This document shows positions 54,263 through 64,000 of a stretch of DNA of 64,000 nt, piece after piece (the stretch's first letter is position 1; each line of letters begins with the position of its first letter). The translations under genes and the position numbers were made by a program. Where the stretch lies: positions 6,998,707-7,062,706 of the forward strand of contig OZ023182.1 of assembly GCA_963995505.1 (NCBI GenBank), read 5' to 3'. The notes beneath the pieces are model-generated. The model was not told where the DNA came from. It searched no databases and saw only the letters and a list, made by a program, of their open reading frames with translations. This stretch comes from Hypericum androsaemum (Eukaryota; Streptophyta; Magnoliopsida; Malpighiales; Hypericaceae).

Positions 54263-54271
54263 ATTTTGTTA

Positions 54272-57200
54272 TTAATTTTTGTTATGTTTGGTTTTTTAAA
54301 TTTCGAAGCCGGAGAATAAGCAAGTGAAGAATGTTAAAGGAAATTTTTTGGGTACTTTCATGTTAAATCTATGATACATTCTCCTAAAAATCGACCATAC
54401 GACTTTGATATTTTCTATATCAACCAAAAATTAGGACTAGTAACATGAATGAAGCAAACATTTTTGAAATTTAGACACAACAAAGTATTCTTTTTACTAC
54501 AATGATAATTTAAAAAAGGGATAAAATAATTATTTGAAAATTGTTTTCCACATAGACACTCATGTTGAACAAATTGCAGCACATTTTTCTTTCATTTTTT
54601 TCTTAACTAAAAATGGATATTTTTTACATTCTTATCTAATGTTGAATTGTGATAACTTATGTCATAAAGTAAGTTCTTTATATTCGAAGAAAAAAAGAAA
54701 TAATTTTTGCAGAAAAATACTTGTGGATTTGACTTTATCGTACGTTGTCAGAATTAGAAAATTACTTGTGGATTTGACTCTAATTTAAATATTTGTCTAT
54801 ATTGTAAAATATTTGTGATGCTATTGGAATTTCTTATGAAAATACAACATCCAATTTTTTTTGACACACTCAAATGCACCCAATATTCTCTATTTTGGTA
54901 ATTGTATGTATAATTAAGTCATTACAAACTGATTTAAATCGTTAAAAAATAACAGTTGAAAATTAACTAAATGAAAATCTTCCAAGCCTTGTCCTTGTTG
55001 TCGTAGAACTGATAAACTACCAACGATGCACAGACAGCAATGCCCGTCAACGTCTTCCAGCAGATCCCATTATATCGAATATCCTGAAATCCTTCTATCC
55101 GACGAATGCGGGAAACTCTACTTGGAGAGCAAGAAGTATGGTTTTTATGTCCTTTAATTCATTCTCTATTATTCCCTTCTGTTAAGGAATTTGCTCCATC
55201 CAAATCTTTGGCTCATCACTTCTTAAAAGGAATTTGTGAACAACTGAAGCGATATCCTTGGATTGGGCTTCAGATAGTCCATGTTTGTTTAGTGACTTTA
55301 CTCTGGCCACCAAGTCTCTCTCGATAACAGATGAAGAGCATAAATGTCTGAGGATTGTTAACTTCATCATGGTCATTGCGTGGCTGATGGTGGTGGAACT
55401 TTGAAAAGGGGAACAGGGCGGAGACAAGCGCAGCTGCGTGGCTGTGGGGTAGGTTTAGTGGGGGTACAACATCCAAAATTATTTTCAACAGACTAAGGTT
55501 AATTTGGGTTGTTATGTTTTATTTTATTTTTTTCGATGTAGAAAATTTAGAGACCATCATCTTCTGAATCCAACATCCAGAATCCAAAAAAAAGTATTGA
55601 ACAACAAAATATACCAAAATAAATGCATTTTCAAAAAATTTAGTACCCTAAATTTTTTTTCTTAATATTCTTGGTTGTGTTATTGATTTTGGTTAGTTTG
55701 GTCTTATTTTTTGGTTTGTTTTTATTGTTGGTGTATTTTTGGTCAAATGTTGAAGAAGATAAATTTTTTTATTTTTTGTTTAAGGATATTTTGGTCATTT
55801 TTATGATCAAAAATGAAGGAAAAAAAAAGGGTGTTCACATCAGCCAAGGACCTAAGAGTGTCTAAAATTAAAGACGAGAGACGCTAAAATTAATTTTAAA
55901 AATGCAAAGATCCGAGGGAGAGGATGACCAAACACCAGCGACTAGGGGATAATTTACCCGAAAAATTATATCTATATTCAAGTAAAAAATGCTTCTAATT
56001 ATTTATTTATCTATATTGAACTCAGAAAAAATTCATCCACGACCACACCATGGTCCATGCATGCTAAGTTATCTTCGTTGTTTCATTTACTCTGTTCCGT
56101 TGTTTGCTCGATTATCTCTCTACTGAATTTCTTCAAATGAACAATGACAATGTTATCATTTAGTTGATATCCACGTCAGTTTAAAAATGTCGTGTCATTC
56201 AGTTGACTTAATTTAACTAGTTATTTGTGGCATTATTTTTTGAAAAATTAAAAATTATCAGAAAAATCCATAGGGGCTAAAATTAGAGATAACATTAAAA
56301 AAATTTAAAAATAGAAACTCTAAAATTTAGAGCAAACGAAATTGAAAAAAAATATTTTTATAAAAAATAACAAAATACAAACAAAAAAAAACCGATCACT
56401 TCCCCTCTTTGCAACCTTCCTTGTGCCCTTGTCGGTAGCCTTCAGCCTCCCTCATCCTCGCCCCATTGCTCACTCTTATATCATGAGTATTTTGTTAATT
56501 GAGACATAAAGTACTTAAAATTGAAGACATGAACCCACAAAAAAATTGGAGACATTTTTGTGATCCTATTATTGCAATAAAGTAAAACTCTTCCAAAGTG
56601 ATATAGTTGGGACTAAAATTATTAAAATTAAATTTTTGGCCAATGAATATGTAAATATCAAAAAAATTATTTTGTCTATATCCTAATCACCTAAAATCTC
56701 AATCCTGGCACGAAACGATGACTCCAATCAAAGTGGAAGCTCTCTATCTTTTTACCCTTTCCCTCTTTTCGATCAAATCTCAATCCTGGACAATACAATG
56801 TCTTTCTGGAAACTAGAACTTGTCTTGCCTTTCATCGTGTATCTCATTCCTCGGTACAAGGACCTAAAATTATTGTGTACCTGGTTATTCAAACTACAAA
56901 ATAGTTTACTATTTAAGTGTATTTTTTTCAAAATATAATTAGCTCGAACAACTATTTTAACATTTTAATTGAAAACAATCAACCCCATCAGTTAGAGGTA
57001 TAAAATGTTGATTTTATAATACTAAAATATATGGTCCGAGCTTAATTAATTTATTCCGAGCAGCCGTATTTGCCACGTGAGACACCTGCTGGCCTCGGAG
57101 TATTGAGAGAAAATTAAGGAATTAAAAGATATCAAATTCGACGATAAAGGAGAAAGGAAATATTTTTTCTTAGATATTAGATTAAAATTTGCAACTTCGA
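54272..57200. other. AT-rich intergenic stretch without a supported gene
   Basis: Mostly AT-rich. A minus-strand frame near 55427-55182 (SVIERDLVARVKSLNKHGLS) looks somewhat coding but has no recognisable match. No repeats with defined ends were found. Confidence 0.45.
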
Positions 57201-57225
57201 AATGCTAACTTGGGGATCGGGACAA

Positions 57226-58848
57226 GGATGTTGATTTTTAATTTCTTTGAAAGTGTTGAAAGAAAGAAATAGTCGGGGCTTCAAGAGGTGGAGTACGCTT
57301 CGATCGTCGACAAGATTAGCTAGCGGGTGATCGTCGGCTCAACCTAGATTATCGACCGTTGGTAGATCACCCGTAGATTTTGACTTAGACCTCCAATTGA
57401 AGTGATTCTGGTGGCTACGGAGAGATAAGACGTAGATCTATAATTTTTTAGTTCATGACTTCTTCTAATTCAGAGCGGAAGATGGCATAAATTTGGTTTG
57501 AAGCTGACTGCAGGCCGATCGTCGGCTACAAGGCGATCGTCGGCTAGATCATCGGCCATTGGTAAAATTGACTTATCTTGAGGCTCTGACCTCGTATTGC
57601 AATGATTCAAGTTGCTATGGAAAGCTAAGAGATATTTCTACAACTTTCTAGTTGGTGACTTCTTCTAGTTCAGAGCGGAAGAGGGCCTAAAATTAGTTTG
57701 AAGCTGACTGCAGGCCGATCGTCGGCTACAAGGCGATCGTCGGCCATTGGTACAATTGGCTTATCTTGAGGCTCCGACCTCGTATTGCAATGATTCAAGT
57801 TGATATGGAAAGCTAAGAGATAGTGCTACAACTTTCTAGTTGGTGACTTCTTCTAATTCAGAGCGGAAGAGGGCCTAAAATTGGTTTGAAGGTGACTCCA
57901 GGCCGATCGTCGGCTACAAGGCGATCGTCGGCTAGCGTCAACTGGAGGGTCAATCGTCGGCCATTGGTACAATGATCATATCTGGAGACTCCGAACTCGG
58001 ATTGAGACGATTCAAGTTGCTAAGCAAAGCTAAGACATGGACCTACAACTTTCTAGTTCATAGTATTTTCAAATTCGGAGTAGAAGGATGCCAAGAATCT
58101 ATTTGAAATTGTCTAATGTTAGATCATTGGCCGCATGACCTACCCCTTGATCGTCGGCTACATCCCTTGTGACCTCGATCGTCGGCAAGCTGGGGTATAG
58201 GCCGATCGTCGGCTGCCGGTGATCAAGGGATGATTGTCGGCCAGCTTGGAGGAGGGCTCGATCGTCGACAAAGAAGGCCAAGCCCGATTGTCGACCCAGG
58301 TCGATTGTCGGCCCATGGTTATTGACGGTCCATGGTAATAGAGACCGTATTCAAGATGGACTCTCGAAGAAATTGAGGAACTCTAGGACTCTCAACATAC
58401 TTGGGTTGTCAAGGGATGGAGATAGGCATTAGAGACCCGAGTCAGGCAAGGATAAGCATTGAAAATCTAAGGCAGGCAAGGATAAATGTTGGAAATTCAA
58501 GTCGGGCAAGGGTAAGCGTCGGGGATCCAAGTTAGACGAAGATAAGTGTTGCATGAGGATGAGCATTGGCAAAGATAAGTCTTGAGGTCTTCAAGTACGG
58601 CAGGGAGACGATAGGAGGCTGAGGTGGTCTACTTGTCTATATAAACAGAGCATTGGGGGCTAGGCGGGAGCATCACACACAAAAACATACAAGTTACTCT
58701 CAAGCTTCGGCTCTTTTATCTTAGTTTAGGTTAGTAGTAGTCTCGGCTTCGGCCACCCTTGTTACTTTCGGCGTTAGACCGACCTTGGGACGAGCACTCC
58801 GGGCCGTCACGAGATCGGTCGACATTCTCGTCACTTTTTATCCCAACA
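57226..58848 (+). repeat. Gypsy-2 5' LTR with internal tandem repeats
   Basis: Between about 57360 and 58120 a unit of roughly 170-200 bp recurs four times (gcaatgattcaagttg, ggaaagctaagaga, acaactttctagttggtgac, attcagagcggaag). Around 15 copies of the 10-mer GATCGTCGGC or a one-base variant lie in 57300-58320. TATA box TATATAAA at 58638-58645. The end is tatcccaaca. Confidence 0.75.
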
Positions 58849-58855
58849 TTATTTT

Positions 58856-58874
58856 TGGCACGCTCGGTGGGACC
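58856..58874 (+). promoter_or_regulatory. Gypsy-2 primer-binding-site region
   Basis: TGGCACGCTCGGTGGGACC begins 7 bases after the LTR end. It starts TGG as expected for pairing with a tRNA CCA end. I cannot name the tRNA with certainty. Confidence 0.55.
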
Positions 58875-58917
58875 TAGGAGGACGTCTGAGAAGGCGATTT
58901 AACCTATTCCAATCAAG

Positions 58918-61100
58918 ATGACCAAAGGCAGAGACACTACACCACCCTCTTCTCAGCTCGCTGCGAAGAATACTACCAACACGGCACCCCTCAGGGAGCC
59001 AGCTCTCCCTACTACCTTACCTGGTACCGGGAAGAACTCCACCAACTTGGCTCCCCTGAAGGAGCCAGCTCTCCCTACTACCCAACTGGGTATCGGGAAA
59101 AATACCGCCAACACGGCCCCCCTCAAGGAGCCGGCTATTCAAGATGTTACTGGGACACTCGAAGCCATAGTCACCAGGCTTGATCAATTGACAATCGATC
59201 ATAAGAAGGCTAGGGAGGAGACTCGAGATCGATTTGAAGAAGCAAAGAGATGGACTGATGAGTCTCACCACCAACTCTCTACTAAGATCGACAAAGTCTA
59301 CAATTATGTAGACGAATCGATCCATCAGGCGACTATAGATCACCAGGACCAGGCGGTTGATTACTTCAACCAAACCATGGCGCCTATGATAACCACTAAG
59401 GTTTCCGAGGCCATGAACAAGGGGAAGGCCGTCTGTACCCCATTACCCGCTGAGCACACCTTCAACCAGACCCAAGGCACCTCAGGAGTGACCGGTCGAG
59501 ATCAATCGGCCAGGACTCCCATGCACTCGTCGCTCCAGGTATCCCCTAATAGGGGGACTCAAGGGACGAACGACTTTGAAGCCACAAGAACAAGAACAGG
59601 TAACGTCCAGACAGACTTAGACTGATATCAAACGGCCCGAAGTAGGACGTATTCATCTAAGGTTGATGCTAACCGCAACACCCTTGAAAGAGGAAATACC
59701 AGAACTAACCCTCTTTTTGAGGCAGAAGTTTTCACTGATACTCCTTGGCATCAGTACACACAGGAAAGAAGGGTGGAGTTCGAGGAGGAAGAAGTTGACC
59801 CCCCCCCCCCCCCCGTCAATAGGCAATTGACGTACGAGGGTACCCAAGCAAGGGCGGATCGATAACTTCCTCCCATCGAGGATATAGAAGACCTATCGCC
59901 TAGGGGGCAACATGGCCATAATCAAGGACCTCGACGGGAGTATGAGGTAGCATATCAAAGGGACCTCGTCACTGAAGTACTTAGGGACTTGGGGTTCGAA
60001 GCAAGGCACACTCCCCGCCCTAGGTTTACCAAGCCATACCCTGAAGTCTATGATGGGGAACCCTTCCCAAGGGGATAACGCATCCCAGACTTCACTCAGT
60101 TCTCGGGTGAAGACAACAGGTTAACGGTGGAACACGTGGCACGGTTCATCATCCAGTGTGGTGAGACCTCATCCAGCGATGCCCTCCGTCTACGCCAGTT
60201 CCCAATGACCCTAACCAAGACAGCCTTCTCTTGGTACATCAGCCTCCCGCCGTGTTCGGTGCGGACTTGGGCAGAGATGGAACAAAAGTTCCACAATCAG
60301 TTTTACAGAGCAGAGCCGACCATAACCATCTCGGATTTTGCCCACATGCAACAACTCGAGGGCGAGTCAGTAGAGAGGTTTATGATTCACTTTCGAAAGG
60401 CGAAGAATCGGTGCCCAACCAATTTGTCAGAGTCTGACCTAGCATCCTTGGCTATGCAAGGGCTCACCTTCCGACTCTGCAAGAAGCTAGGGGTTGAAAG
60501 GTTCCGAGACCTCTCAGATTTAGCGCAGAAGGCAACGGCAGCTCAACAACTGATCAACGAGAAGGATAGAAGGGCTGCCTCCTCTAAGGGTACCTACTCT
60601 TATGACCCTACACTTCAGATTGATCATTTAGATAGCGAGAATAGTTGGGGAGATGATCTGATGGCAGAAGAGATGGTGGCTGAACTCACTAAGGGCAAAT
60701 CTTATGAGTGCGAAAACCTTATCTAGAAGAGGGTAACGGTACCCAATGAGTTCACTCACCCCGGTGCTCAACCTAATCAACCCAAGGGCCTTAACAAGGT
60801 CGGGAAAGAGTACTCATTCAATGTAACCAAGGCCGATCAAATCTTTGATAACCTGCTCAAGAACGGCCAGATTACCTTACCCAAGGGTCACAAGATCCCA
60901 GATGAGAAGGAGTTGAAGGTGATGAGATACTGTAAATGGCATGCCAGCAAGTCTCACAACACGGCCAACTGTGTGGTCTTTCGAAACCAGATCCAGCAAG
61001 CAATCAGAGATGGCCGGTTGAAGTTCGCAAAGGAATCACCACAGACAGCCTCCTTCACAGCCCCAATCGCAGTGGTCAGCCTTAGGAGAAGTGAGAAGGA
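58918..61100 (+). pseudogene. Gypsy-2 gag
   Basis: The first run (58918-59625) begins MTKGRDTTPPSSQLAA and has three near-repeats of the form APL(R/K)EPALPTT. The same frame then passes stops near 59623, 59862 and 60076 and carries the retrotransposon gag domain at 60127-60720 (RQFPMTLTKTAFSWYISLPP, QLEGESVERFMIHFRKAKNR, LTFRLCKKLGVERFRDLSDL). It then continues to YCKWHASKSHNTANCVVFRN, the zinc-binding-like HASKSHNT block of Tat elements. A run of 16 C at 59799-59814 encodes a Pro stretch. Stops near 60723 and 61408 also occur in the same frame. Confidence 0.85.
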
Positions 61101-61129
61101 AGACAATCATAGGCGAGAGAAGACACCTC

Positions 61130-61560
61130 CTGGAGATCTGAAAGAGACCCTCGAGAAGCAAGATCAACGTAAGATACCCCTAAGAGATCTGAGGGAAACG
61201 CTCGGGGGGCAAGGCCCTCGAAGAAACATGAGGGAGATAATCAAGGAGCGAGATCAGCTCCTGACCCTCAGGAGGCAAGGCCCTCTAAGAGACCTGAGAG
61301 AGACCCTCGGGAGACAAGATCAGAAAGAGACACCCAGGGGGCAAGGCCCTCCAAGAGACCTGAGAGAGACCCTCGGGAGACAAGATCAGAAGAAGACACC
61401 CAGGGGGTAAGGCCCTCCAAGAGATCTGAGGGAGACCCTCGGTAGGCAAGGCCCTCCGAGAGATCTAAGGGAGACCCTCAGTAGGCAAGGCCCTCCGAGA
61501 GATCTGAGGGAGAGGCAAGGTCTTCCAAGAGACCTGAGGGAGTCCCTCGAGAGGCAAGAT
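61130..61560 (+). repeat. Tandem repeats coding R-D-L-R-E-T-L in the Gypsy-2 polyprotein
   Basis: Units of about 36-69 bp built on (a/g)agatctgagggagaccctc and ggcaaggccctcc repeat seven to eight times. They code for RDLRETLG(R/G)Q followed by DQKETPRGQGP or a shorter version. Close to one another in sequence, so they expanded recently. Confidence 0.8.
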
Positions 61561-61611
61561 CAGAATCAGAAGGGGCAGTCCACTAGGATACCTAAGTCCT
61601 TCCTACCAAGG

Positions 61612-63547
61612 GTGCTAGACGGTAACTGGAGGATCCATCACCCTCGCGTCAAGGTGGATCTCCAAGAAACCCCTGACCAACCCCGAGAAATTTTCCACCG
61701 ACTATGGGAAAAGAGACCTGCACTAGAGTCACCAATACACGGAGCATTGATGAAAACCCAGAAGCGTCGCCTCGAAAGAAAGATCCAAGCCGAGAAGCAG
61801 ATTGCAAAGGATCTTGAGAGACAGCTAGCGGGACACAAGGCTCTGATAGAGATGCAAGAAGCCTTGCTAACTCTTCCCGTGATACAATGCCATACGGCCT
61901 CTGAGCAAGGCCAACCTATGGAAGTTGAAGCCCTGAAGCATGACAAGGGCAAGTCACAGATGAGGGAGTCCGATGAGGCAAGAACCCTAAGCGGGGAGTA
62001 TGACGAAGATAGATCGAACATGAAGGTGGGGAAATACAATAACCTCAGGGAGAAGCTGGACAAGAAGATATGGGTACCCAAGACCAAGAGTGAGGTGCCA
62101 CCTAGTGACAAATCCTCACGAAAGGAGCCAACAAGCCCGGAAGTCACAGTCGATCTAGACTCAGGCTATGTGAGATTTGGGGATTTCGAGAATCTGAAGA
62201 TAGATGATTGCCCTAATGAGAAGCCGAGTCAAGGCAATAGCTCCAGTGAAAGCAACGAGAAGCTGAGTCAAGGCAACAGCTCCAGTGGAAGCAACAAAGT
62301 CATCTCACCTTTTGTAAAGATCGGGGACTTCGATAAGTTGAGGCTACATGGTGTCTGTGCCCCTAGTCAGGATGAATTACCGAGCTGGCCTGATCAAGAT
62401 GAGGAAGGAAATATCATTGATAACATCATCGAGGACGATGAAAATGAAAAACAAAGCTTACCTGATCTGGACGGTGAAGAATTCAATTGGCTTGATAATC
62501 TCAACGAGGAGAACTTAGGCGGAGCACTAGGGATAGAGGACTACCTCAACGAAGAAGACATCGAGGAGAAATTGAAGCTAGAAGATAGCATGAGTGAGGA
62601 CAACTTTAGTGAAGACGGTCGGGACCTGTCGATCAACATGGTTTTCACTCTACCGGCTATTTTTGTGCCGAAAGAAGGCCAGCCTAGCTACCTTGAGGGA
62701 GATGTAATTGAAGAAGATATGGTGGAACTAGAGATTGGGGACAAAGCCCTAGCTGTACCAGCGGTGGAAGACTTTGGCGACACCATCACTATACTAAGAC
62801 CTACCCGAAATATGTGTGATCATCTGAAGCCACTCTACATCTCAGCCCACATTTTTGGGAAACCGATTAATAGGGTCCTCATAGACAATGGGGCAGTCGT
62901 CAACATCCTTCCTTACTCACTCCTCAAGAAGCTGAACAGGGAGGACGAGAAGCTGGGTGCAACTGACATGATGATGACTGACTTCGCCGGTAAAGGTACT
63001 CGCCCTCTAGGAGTACTTGTCGCTGAAGTCACTGTAGGTTCTGTCACTCGGGAGGTTCCATTTTTTGTCATTGAGGCAAAGACCTCCTACAATGGCCTAC
63101 TGGGGAGGGATTGGATCCATTCAGGCCAAGTCATCCCGTCCTCTCTCCATCAATTTTTAATCCAGTGGAAGCCCAACAAAAAAGTGGAGGTCGTAGCTGC
63201 TGATAAAGACCCCTTTCAGGCAGCCACGAACTGTGTCGAAGCGGCCTTTTACGATGGCTCCATCGTACCGACAAGCGTGGCACGAAGCGACCTAGGCCAA
63301 ATAGTTGGATACGCAAGCACGGTTGAACGGGAAATCCCCTCCTCTAACCGACCTGCCAACGTCACCCCCGAGAGGCAAGCCCTTAGGCTTACTTTTCGTG
63401 GTTAACACAACAGAAGGAGAGCTAGCAAGGCGGTCGGAGGTCTGCGCCTTGTCACAGCATGAAGCGGCCGAGTTCATTTTTAAGGACAACGGTCAAGACC
63501 CCCTGGAACAACTGAAGATGAGTGACCTTCACCTGGCCCCAAGCTAA
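61612..63547 (+). pseudogene. Gypsy-2 spacer and aspartic protease
   Basis: Frame 61612-63405 includes a coiled-coil-like KIQAEKQIAKDLERQLAGH, an acidic Asp/Glu-rich region (62390-62620), then the protease: LIDNGAVVNILPYSLLKKL (about 62880; D-x-G-A core with Asn at the second position) and GLLGRDWIHSGQVIPSSLHQ (about 63090), typical of Tat elements. A frameshift around 63390-63400 moves to the next frame, which runs to a TAA at 63547. Inactive as sequenced because of the frameshift. Confidence 0.8.
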
Positions 63548-64000
63548 CTGGACGACGCTAAGGCCGAAGTGAAGGACCCTCTGAAGGAGATACTCTTATG
63601 CTCTGAGAAAGGAAGCCGGCCTATTTTCATCAGCGAGCGGCTTCCAAAAGACTTCGAGGATGACCTGGTTAAGCTACTGATAGAGTACCAGGACTGCTTC
63701 GCTTGGGACTATGACGAAATGCCAGGCTTAGACAGATCCTTGATAGAGCATCGACTCCCTGTAAGGCCGGGTTTTCGGCCTTACCAGCAGTCAATGAGGA
63801 GGATGATGCCAGAAGTAGTAGAAAAAGTCAAGCTAGAGATAGATAGGCTCTTGGATGCCGGCTTCATTAGGAAAGCCGATTATGTAGAGTGGCTATCCAA
63901 CATTGTACCTGTTGTCAAGAAAAATGGCAAAATTCAAGTTTGTATTGACTTTAGAGATTTAAATTCTGCTACTCCGAAAGATGAATATCAAATGCCTATT
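63548..64000 (+). pseudogene. Gypsy-2 reverse transcriptase, N-terminal part
   Basis: Open after the 63547 stop: CFAWDYDEMPGLDRSLIEHR, then RPYQQSMRRMMPEVV, then IDRLLDAGFIRKADYVEWLS and VPVVKKNGKIQVCIDFRDLN, the start of a Tat-type RT. The catalytic YxDD region would lie beyond the window. Confidence 0.85.

Larger units (their letters stand above)
57226..64000 (+). mobile_element. Gypsy-2: Tat/Ogre-like Ty3/Gypsy element, 5' portion (runs off right edge)
   Basis: A long repeat-rich LTR (start about 57226, end cccaaca at 58848) is followed by a leader with TTGGCACGCTCGGTGGGACC, the usual form next to the LTR in Tat-clade elements. Gag, protease and the start of RT follow. The large spacer between gag and protease, with tandem repeats, suits the Tat/Ogre clade. 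Several stops and one frameshift show that it is degenerate. The 5' LTR start is the least certain boundary. Confidence 0.82.

Noticed and set aside
55182..55427. Minus-strand frame with DLVARVKSLNKHGLS
   Set aside because: It looks weakly coding, but upstream continuation needs frame changes and no family is recognisable, so no gene is called.
59799..59814. Run of 16 C as a structural signal (G-quadruplex or i-motif)
   Set aside because: A homopolymer in a decayed gag is more simply slippage, and its length may be a sequencing artefact.

Overview
This is a plant nuclear window, almost certainly from a flowering plant and probably a eudicot. The signs are spliced plant genes with GT-AG introns, plant LTR retrotransposons of several lineages, hAT- and Mutator-type DNA elements, and plant-specific gene families (AFC-type LAMMER kinase, KMD/At1g80440-type F-box/kelch, TEBICHI, OXS3-like, plant carboxylesterase). 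It reads as a gene-poor, repeat-rich block built on an old local cluster of kinase genes. Family assignments rest on motifs recognised by eye; no database search was run.

Host genes. Only two complete protein-coding models can be supported. They are tandem AFC3-like dual-specificity (LAMMER) kinases: copy F at 42567-45335 (13 exons, 420 aa) and copy E at 47152-49366 (11 exons, 391 aa). Both keep an open frame across every splice junction and retain the kinase core. Related broken copies are: copy A, reduced to its promoter, exon 1 and part of exon 2 (1095-1333); copy D on the minus strand, whose 5' part (39276-41050) and 3' part (23486-24072) are split by a 15.1 kb nested retrotransposon; and promoter-only fragments at 14083-14350 and 49566-49690. 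Two F-box/kelch pseudogenes (2000-6128 interrupted, and 11466-12492) and a decayed TEBICHI/DNA polymerase theta helicase gene (13363-17105) are also present.

Layout. 1-0.6 kb is a LINE ORF1 remnant. 0.6-1.3 kb is kinase copy A. 1.3-2.0 kb is a possible solo LTR. 2.0-6.4 kb is F-box/kelch copy 1 with a Copia element (2253-6012, TSD TTCAC) inside its F-box-proximal coding region. 6.6-7.1 kb is a hAT-type MITE. 7.7-9.6 kb is a probable solo LTR. 11.5-12.7 kb is F-box/kelch copy 2. 12.7 kb is a single Mutator-like end. 13.4-17.1 kb is the TEBICHI pseudogene. 17.4-18.7 and 21.2-22.6 kb are Pack-MULE-like elements with captured gene pieces, with a 22-bp minisatellite between them at 20.1-20.5 kb. 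24.15-39.27 kb is a Copia element (TSD CTTGT) lying in an intron of kinase copy D, and a chromovirus-like Ty3/Gypsy element (24834-33811) is nested in its 5' LTR. 39.3-49.7 kb is the kinase cluster. 53.37-54.26 kb is a third Pack-MULE-like element with an 8/9 matching target duplication. 57.2-64.0 kb is the 5' end of a Tat/Ogre-like Gypsy element that runs off the window.

How it fits together. The kinase copies share a promoter block rich in TGGGCC/T-type motifs and a common intron pattern, so they arose by local duplication, including one divergent (head-to-head) pair, D and F. They then diverged in structure: an in-frame exon duplication in F, a precise intron loss in E, and loss of catalytic residues plus transposon splitting in D. 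The retroelements all carry stops, frameshifts or deletions and appear non-autonomous.
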